In this document: positions 9,106 to 13,423 of the stretch, in pieces
Numbering within the stretch: the stretch's first letter is position 1
How the letters are laid out: each line of letters opens with the position of its first letter
Source: Verrucomicrobiota bacterium
GTDB taxonomy: Bacteria; Verrucomicrobiota; Verrucomicrobiia; Limisphaerales; JACRJZ01
Assembly: GCA_022711695.1 (NCBI GenBank)
Contig: JAKLEJ010000048.1
Coordinates: forward strand, 1-13,423
Direction: 5' to 3'
DNA: 13,423 nucleotides
Program-made: the position numbers and the translations under genes
Notes under the pieces: generated by a model
What the model saw: only the letters and a program-made list of their open reading frames with translations
What the model was told of the DNA's origin: nothing
Databases searched by the model: none

Positions 9106-9899
9106 GCTCGTTCATCGACAAATTGAACCTGCGTCCCGGCGAGCTGCGGCTGGTGGTGCTGGTGGGTTCGGTGGTGGTGGTGGTGCTCTACGCGCTGTTT
9201 GTCTATCCGGAATTCAAGGAGTGGGGCCGGCTGCAGAAACGGAAGGACGAGATCCAGACGGCCCTGCAGCGTTACCAGAAGGAAATCCAAAAGGAGGGGG
9301 CCTACCGGAAAGAGCTGGCGCAGTTGCAGGAGAAGGGGGCCCGGGTGGACAGCGAGGCGCAGGCCCTCGAGCTCTCGCGCACCGTGCAATCCCAGGCGGC
9401 CTTGAACGGCGTGTCCGTCAACAGCTATGCCGCCGCCCGCGTTCCCGCGGGTAGCGGAGGCAAGACCAACGCCTTCTTCGAAGAGCAAACCGGCACGATG
9501 AACTTCGTGGCGGAGGAGACCGCGCTGGTGAGTTTCCTGTATGCGTTGAGCTCGGGCAACTCGCTGATCCGGGTGTCCAGCATGAATCTGGGGCCCGACC
9601 CCAGCCGGATGAAGCTGATGGGCAACATGACCCTGGTGGCGAGCTTCCCCAAGAAAGCACAGGCGAAGGCCGCCGCCCCGGCCGCCGCCAGCCCGGGTCC
9701 TGGCAAAGCCGCCCCCGCCGGCAGCGGCCCCAAATCCATTTCCGCCGCGGTCTCGGCGAGCGTGAAGCCCGCAGCCACAAACGCCGCCGCCAAGGCATCC
9801 TGGTGGAGCAAGCTCAAGGGAGTCTTCAGCACGGGCAAGTCCACCAACGCCCCGCCCAAAAAGGCCGTCGCGACCAACGCGCCGCCGGTCAAGAAATAG
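9102..9899 (+). CDS. GspM/PilO-like inner-membrane assembly protein with Ala/Pro tail
   Basis: This 265-residue protein has a short cytoplasmic N-terminus (MSSFIDKLNLRPGE), one membrane helix (~15-37, rich in Val/Leu), a charged coiled coil (~41-92; EWGRLQKRKDEIQTALQRYQ and onward) and a small periplasmic alpha/beta domain (~95-182; GTMNFVAEETALVSFLYAL). This is the PilO/GspM architecture, whose role is to pair with the GspL/PilN partner and link ATPase to secretin. A tail of ~80 residues (183-265) is Ala/Pro/Lys-rich with three Thr-Asn pairs and a WWSKLKGVF segment; classical GspM/PilO proteins lack such a tail. The frame is open upstream to 8835, but ATG 9102 is chosen because it forms the ATGA overlap with the preceding stop and starts directly before the expected topology. 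It is the third gene of the cluster, with the secretin start 22 bases downstream. Confidence 0.85.
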   Translation: MSSFIDKLNLRPGELRLVVLVGSVVVVVLYALFVYPEFKEWGRLQKRKDEIQTALQRYQKEIQKEGAYRKELAQLQEKGARVDSEAQALELSRTVQSQAALNGVSVNSYAAARVPAGSGGKTNAFFEEQTGTMNFVAEETALVSFLYALSSGNSLIRVSSMNLGPDPSRMKLMGNMTLVASFPKKAQAKAAAPAAASPGPGKAAPAGSGPKSISAAVSASVKPAATNAAAKASWWSKLKGVFSTGKSTNAPPKKAVATNAPPVKK

Positions 9900-9921
9900 A
9901 GTGCAACGTCGAACAGGCCAT

Positions 9922-12621
9922 ATGAAAGCCATGAAACTCCTGCTGGCGATGCTCTGGATGGCGGCCGCTGCCGCCGCCCAGACCCCCGCCCCCACTGGAC
10001 CCGCTCCAGCTGGAGCCGTCGCCCCCCCTCAAGGCCCCGCCGCGCAAACCGCCCGCACCAACCTGATGTCGGAAGTGCTGCGCAAGCGCTTGATGGCGCT
10101 GACCAACCAGGCCGGACGCTCGACCAACAGCCTGGCGCTGAGCGGACTCACCAACCCGGCGGGCGCCGCCCGTCTGCCGGGGGGCGCGCCTGTGGCCGCC
10201 ACCCCCACCGCCTCGACCAAGGCCGCGCTTCCGCCTGCCGCCCCGGGGGCGAGCCCGACCAACGTCGCTGAAGCCATCATCCCCGCCCCGACCGCCAACC
10301 CCAGCATCCGGACAGCCCCCACCAACACAGCGGCCGCCTCCAGCGCCTTGGCGCCAGCCGCCGCCTCCGCCGCCGCTCCGACCAACACGGGGGCGGTTAC
10401 CGCCGCGGCCGCCGCATCGACCAACGCGGCCACGATTTCCCGCCCGAGGCCCTTCGCCGGGCTGACCAACCGAAGCCCGGTTGCGCCCGGGGCTCCCGTG
10501 GCGGCGACCGCTTCCAACGCGCCTGCGCCCGCGGGCCCCGGCACGCCCGCCCCCGGCGCGGCGGCGCCCGACGCCTCGCGCCCCAAACCCGGGGCCCTGG
10601 TGGTCCAACCCCTGCCCGGAGGCGGCACGACCAATATCATCGCCAGCGGCCTGGATCCGGACGAATTGCTGGCTCTCGGCCAGGTGCGGTTTGCGGAGGC
10701 GGAACTGACGCAGGTGCTGGACTTCTATTCCGAATGGACCGGACGCACGATCCTGCGGCCGGCGGCGCTGCCGGCCGTCAAGATCACGCTGCGCGCCCAG
10801 ACCCCCCTGACCCGCCGCGAGGCCATTCAGGCGCTCGAGGCCGTGTTCGCGATGAACCAGATCACCACCGTCCCGATGGAAGACAAGTTCGTCAAGGTGA
10901 TCGCCTCGGCGCAGGCGGGGCAAGCCGGCGGCCGGCCGGTGACGTCGCCCGATAAGATTGCCGAGTTCGGCCCGTTCACGACCCACATCGTGCAACTGAA
11001 ATATGCGGATCCCAAGGAAGTCATGGCGGTCATTCAGCCCTTTTCGCAGACGCCGAACAGCATTGTGGCGGTCACCACCGGCCAGATCCTGGTGCTGCGG
11101 GATTATGCGGAAAACATCAAGCGGATGCTGGAATTGATCGAGAAAGTGGACGTGATGGTTCCGACGCAGTTTGACCCGGTGGTCATTCCGATCAAGTACG
11201 CGCTGGCCTCGGACATCCAGTCGGTGCTCGGCAGCCTGTCGGCGGGCGGCGGGGGCGGACTGACGGTGGGCAGCAGCGCCGGCGGGGGGCGTTCGAGTGG
11301 CGGGACGCTGGGCGGGGGGGGGCGCAGCGGCGGTTTCGGCAGCACCATGGGCAGCGGAGGGTTGGGAGGGCAGGGTTACCAGCAAGGTTACCAGCAGGGA
11401 ATGAACCCCATGGGAACCACGGGAGGGATGGGCACGAGCGGCGCGGGCGGCAGCCTGGCTGGCGCCCGCTCGTCGTTTGCGCAGCGCGTGGGCAATATTG
11501 TGCGGAGCGCCTCCACCGGGGCCGGGGGCGGCGGCGACATCATGGTGATCGGCATGGCCAAGATCATCGCCGACGAGCGGACCAATTCGCTGCTGATCTT
11601 CGCGGACAAGCAGGACCTGGGGATGATCACCAACATCATTGCAAAGCTGGACGTGGTGCTGGCGCAGGTGCTGATCGAGGGAATCGTGGCCGAGGTGGGT
11701 CTGAATGACAACTTCGTGGCGGGCGTCAGCATGAAGCAGCGCACCCCGAGCCAGGTGGGCGACTTCACCGGCATCGGCGCCATCAACCCGGCCAGACTGT
11801 CCAACAAGGCCGCCTTCACCTCCTCCGGCGACAGCAACGGCCTGGCCGGACTGGCCGAAGGGTTTACCTACGTGTTCCAACTCGGCAACGACCTGGACGT
11901 GGCGGTCGCGGCGATGGCGGGCGACAGCCGGGCCCAGATCATCCAGCGGCCGCGCGTGATCACCTCGCACGCCAAGGAAGCCAGCATCTTCGTGGGCGAG
12001 ACCCGGCCCTACATCACGGGAGGTTATTACGGCGGGGGCGGCTACGGCTACGGCGGCTACGGCGGCAATTACTCGCAGTACCAGCAGCTCCAGATCGGCA
12101 TTAACCTCTCGATCCTGCCGTTCATCAACTCGGAGGGATTGGTGGTGATGGACATCCGGCAGCGGGTGCAGGGCATCAAGGGCAGCGTGCAAATCAACGG
12201 CAACGACGTGCCGATCACCAGCGACAAGGAGGCCACCGCCTACATTGCCGTGCGCGATCGGGACACCGTGCTGCTGGGGGGCTACATCAACTCGGACATC
12301 TCCAAGAGCCATGCCGGGGTGCCCTGGCTGAAGGACATCCCGCTGATCGGGGCGTTGTTCAAGTCCCACAAGAGCGACAGCGGCCGCACAGAAATGGTCC
12401 TCCTGGTGAGGCCGACCGTGCTGAACACCCCCGAAGCCGCCGCCACCGCCACGGCGCTGGAGCGCGACGCCATGCCGGGCATCCGCCACGCCGAAACCGA
12501 GTACGACAAGCAGACGCGCGAGGAGGCCGACAAGCTCAAGGTGGAGCGCGAGCAGCAGCTCGATCAGGACCAGAAGAAGGCCTCCAAACAGAAGAAGGCC
12601 TCGGCTGGCAAGGGCTTTTAA
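9922..12621 (+). CDS. GspD/PilQ-family secretin with long Thr-Asn-rich N-terminal linker
   Basis: This outer-membrane channel subunit of a type II secretion or type IV pilus machine has 899 residues from ATG 9922. GTG 9901 and ATG 9931 are in-frame alternatives; all leave the signal peptide KLLLAMLWMAAAAAA intact. Residues ~20-240 are a low-complexity Ala/Pro/Gly linker with ten Thr-Asn pairs. N0-like domain ~241-330 (ELTQVLDFYSEWTGRTIL), N1-like ~354-410 (THIVQLKYADPKEVMAVI), N2/N3-like ~418-580 (VVIPIKYALASDIQSVL; DERTNSLLIFADKQDL) interrupted at ~440-513 by a Gly/Ser/Gln-rich insert, then the secretin beta-barrel domain ~580-833 with QIIQRPRVITSHAKEASIFVG and the hallmark VPWLKDIPLIGALF (800-813). 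A Gly/Tyr insert lies at ~700-723. The last ~65 residues are a Lys/Glu/Gln-rich tail. No pilotin-type or lipobox motif is evident. It follows the GspM-like gene by 22 bases. Confidence 0.95.
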   Translation: MKAMKLLLAMLWMAAAAAAQTPAPTGPAPAGAVAPPQGPAAQTARTNLMSEVLRKRLMALTNQAGRSTNSLALSGLTNPAGAARLPGGAPVAATPTASTKAALPPAAPGASPTNVAEAIIPAPTANPSIRTAPTNTAAASSALAPAAASAAAPTNTGAVTAAAAASTNAATISRPRPFAGLTNRSPVAPGAPVAATASNAPAPAGPGTPAPGAAAPDASRPKPGALVVQPLPGGGTTNIIASGLDPDELLALGQVRFAEAELTQVLDFYSEWTGRTILRPAALPAVKITLRAQTPLTRREAIQALEAVFAMNQITTVPMEDKFVKVIASAQAGQAGGRPVTSPDKIAEFGPFTTHIVQLKYADPKEVMAVIQPFSQTPNSIVAVTTGQILVLRDYAENIKRMLELIEKVDVMVPTQFDPVVIPIKYALASDIQSVLGSLSAGGGGGLTVGSSAGGGRSSGGTLGGGGRSGGFGSTMGSGGLGGQGYQQGYQQGMNPMGTTGGMGTSGAGGSLAGARSSFAQRVGNIVRSASTGAGGGGDIMVIGMAKIIADERTNSLLIFADKQDLGMITNIIAKLDVVLAQVLIEGIVAEVGLNDNFVAGVSMKQRTPSQVGDFTGIGAINPARLSNKAAFTSSGDSNGLAGLAEGFTYVFQLGNDLDVAVAAMAGDSRAQIIQRPRVITSHAKEASIFVGETRPYITGGYYGGGGYGYGGYGGNYSQYQQLQIGINLSILPFINSEGLVVMDIRQRVQGIKGSVQINGNDVPITSDKEATAYIAVRDRDTVLLGGYINSDISKSHAGVPWLKDIPLIGALFKSHKSDSGRTEMVLLVRPTVLNTPEAAATATALERDAMPGIRHAETEYDKQTREEADKLKVEREQQLDQDQKKASKQKKASAGKGF
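9979..10651 (+). repeat. Thr-Asn-rich low-complexity segment of the secretin gene
   Basis: Within the secretin linker there are ten Thr-Asn dipeptides spread over about 200 residues (TNLM, LTNQ, STNS, LTNP, PTNV, PTNT twice, STNA, LTNR, TTNI). Nine of the ten are encoded by the same hexamer ACCAAC and one by ACCAAT. The spacing is irregular and the rest is mainly Ala, Pro and Gly, so this is compositional repetition and not a regular tandem array. Confidence 0.75.
11240..11460 (+). repeat. Gly/Ser/Gln-rich insert with a 9-G run in the secretin gene
   Basis: The insert splits an N-domain of the secretin. It encodes Gly-rich sequence and a doubled GYQQ unit. It contains a run of nine G at 11314-11322 and a run of six G at 11284-11289. 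Secretins often carry flexible Gly-rich loops in N3, so the insert itself fits the family. The long homopolymer is the notable part. Confidence 0.7.
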
Positions 12622-12631
12622 GGCGCCGGGC

Positions 12632-12636
12632 AGGAG
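12632..12636 (+). promoter_or_regulatory. Likely ribosome binding site of the beta-helix gene
   Basis: AGGAG lies 13 bases before ATG 12650, a longer spacing than usual. A second in-frame ATG at 12668 has GGAG only 3 bases upstream. Either start keeps the signal peptide, so the exact start is uncertain. Confidence 0.4.
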
Positions 12637-12649
12637 AGAAACCACCAGG

Positions 12650-13423
12650 ATGTTCATCCGGGAGACCATGGCGCAAAGACTGGGAGCGGCCGCGCGGCGC
12701 GCGCTCGGGTGCGCGGCGTTCCTGGCGGCGCTGGCGCAGGGCCTGGCCCAGACGGCAATCCCGCCCGGCGACCCCGCCTTGCTGGAGGCGGCGCTGAAGG
12801 CGGGGGGCGAAGTGGTGTTCGACGAGGACGGGACCACCACCCTGACCAAGACACTGGTCATCTCGACCAACGTGATTCTGGACGGAGGCGGCCACGAGGT
12901 GACGGTGAGCGGGCAGGCCAGCCTGACGACCGCGACCAACATCTCGACCAACGTGTTCAACCGCGAGGTGTGCATTACCAACCAGGTGGTGACCAATATT
13001 GTCACAACCAACATTTTTGGTTTCCTGGAAACCAACCAGGTGGTCACCAACATCGTGGTGTGCATCGACGTGCCCTCCACCAACATCAGCACCAACGTCA
13101 CCATCGTGGCGGAAGGCTTCGGCCTCTTTTCGGTGAGCCCGAACGTCCAATTTACCCTGCGCAACCTCACCCTCACCAAGGGGCTTCGGTCCAAAGGCGG
13201 AGCGGTCTTCAACCGCGGAACGCTGACGGCGAGCAATTGCGACTTCAACGGCAACTACGCGGTGGGCACCAACGGTCGCGCCGGAGCCAACGGGACCTAT
13301 TCCCAGCACGGCGTCGGGGGCGATGGAGGAGGGGGAGGGGCCGGGGAAGGCGCCCAAGGCGGGGCCATCCACAACCTCGGGACGGCCGTGGTGCAGCAGA
13401 GCCGCTTCCTGACCAATGCAGCC
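12650..13423 (+). CDS. Secreted Pmp-like beta-helix protein, 3' end cut off by window edge
   Basis: The frame opens at ATG 12650 and stays open for 258 codons to the window edge. The N-terminus (MFIRETMAQRLGAAARRALG, then a hydrophobic Ala/Leu stretch to about residue 33) is a signal peptide, so the protein is exported. Residues ~40-75 (LLEAALKAGGEVVFDEDGT, then a TKTLVISTN block) match the usual start of right-handed parallel beta-helix proteins. Residues ~80-150 are a Thr-Asn-rich strand region with an internal repeat. Residues 183-204 and 237-258 are two copies of a polymorphic-membrane-protein-like motif, GGAVFNRGTLTASNCDFNGN and GGAIHNLGTAVVQQSRFLTN, separated by a Gly-rich loop. Such proteins are usually surface adhesins or pectate-lyase-fold enzymes; no catalytic residues can be named here. 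It lies 28 bases after the secretin stop with no terminator between, so co-transcription and use as cargo of the machine are plausible inferences. Confidence 0.85.
   Translation, partial: MFIRETMAQRLGAAARRALGCAAFLAALAQGLAQTAIPPGDPALLEAALKAGGEVVFDEDGTTTLTKTLVISTNVILDGGGHEVTVSGQASLTTATNISTNVFNREVCITNQVVTNIVTTNIFGFLETNQVVTNIVVCIDVPSTNISTNVTIVAEGFGLFSVSPNVQFTLRNLTLTKGLRSKGGAVFNRGTLTASNCDFNGNYAVGTNGRAGANGTYSQHGVGGDGGGGGAGEGAQGGAIHNLGTAVVQQSRFLTNAA
12977..13056 (+). repeat. 26-bp direct repeat in the beta-helix gene
   Basis: Two 26-base copies at 12977-13002 and 13031-13056, both starting ACCAACCAGGTGGT, match at 23 of 26 positions and lie 54 bases (18 codons) apart. Both encode TNQVVTNIV in frame. 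Two of the three differences are silent third-position changes (AAT/AAC, ATT/ATC) and the third (GTG/GTC) is also silent, which suggests duplication with selection on the protein. Confidence 0.8.

Noticed and set aside
12622..12649. Terminator after the secretin gene
   Set aside because: Only 28 bases with no inverted repeat or T run; it contains a ribosome binding site instead.
9889..13254. 1121-codon minus-strand open frame opposite the secretin and beta-helix genes
   Set aside because: It spans two well-supported plus-strand genes and their gap. Its translation is His/Arg/Gly-rich low complexity with no domain. Such long antisense frames are expected from GC-rich third positions.

Overview
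The window is GC-rich (by eye roughly two thirds G+C), with dense genes and mostly short intergenic gaps. Because G/C-ending codons dominate, long stop-free shadow frames run opposite nearly every real gene. I see six genes, plus one broad divergent intergenic region. The best guess for the source is a member of the Verrucomicrobiota (PVC group, Limisphaerales-like). This is an inference. It rests on exported proteins rich in Thr-Asn, a secreted multidomain cyclophilin, a PilM/PilN-style fused GspL-like protein beside a secretin, and Pmp-like beta-helix repeats. No rRNA, tRNA, CRISPR array, transposase or phage gene was seen.

Left part. A partial minus-strand gene (start 1971, running off the left edge) encodes a secreted protein with a C-type lectin-like domain, a fibronectin type III domain, a putative Ig-like domain and a cyclophilin-type peptidyl-prolyl isomerase. 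Divergent from it, a plus-strand gene (2091-2975) encodes a probably Tat-exported calcineurin-like metallophosphoesterase. Convergent with that, a large minus-strand gene (3009-5621) encodes a secreted six-hairpin-glycosidase-like protein of unassigned specificity.

Middle. The 293-base region 5622-5914 separates the glycosidase-like gene from the plus-strand cluster. It holds a good sigma-70-like promoter facing left, a weaker one facing right, a 12-bp GC palindrome and a short direct repeat.

Right part. A compact plus-strand cluster encodes the core of a type II secretion / type IV pilus-like machine: a GspE/PilB-family ATPase (5915-7648), a GspL-like PilM/PilN fusion (7735-9105), a GspM/PilO-like protein (9102-9899, 4-bp ATGA overlap) and a GspD/PilQ-family secretin (9922-12621). 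It is followed 28 bases later by a partial secreted beta-helix protein with Pmp-like GGA(I/V) repeats (12650 to the right edge). The platform protein (GspF/PilC), the pseudopilins and the prepilin peptidase are not in the window.

How the genes may work together (inference). The ATPase would drive an inner-membrane platform containing the GspL/GspM-like proteins, with the secretin as the outer-membrane exit. The neighbouring secreted proteins (beta-helix protein, glycosidase-like protein, lectin-cyclophilin) are candidate cargo or surface partners. A notable compositional thread is a Thr-Asn dipeptide bias. It is strong in the beta-helix protein, the secretin linker and the GspM-like tail, and nearly absent from the cytoplasmic ATPase.
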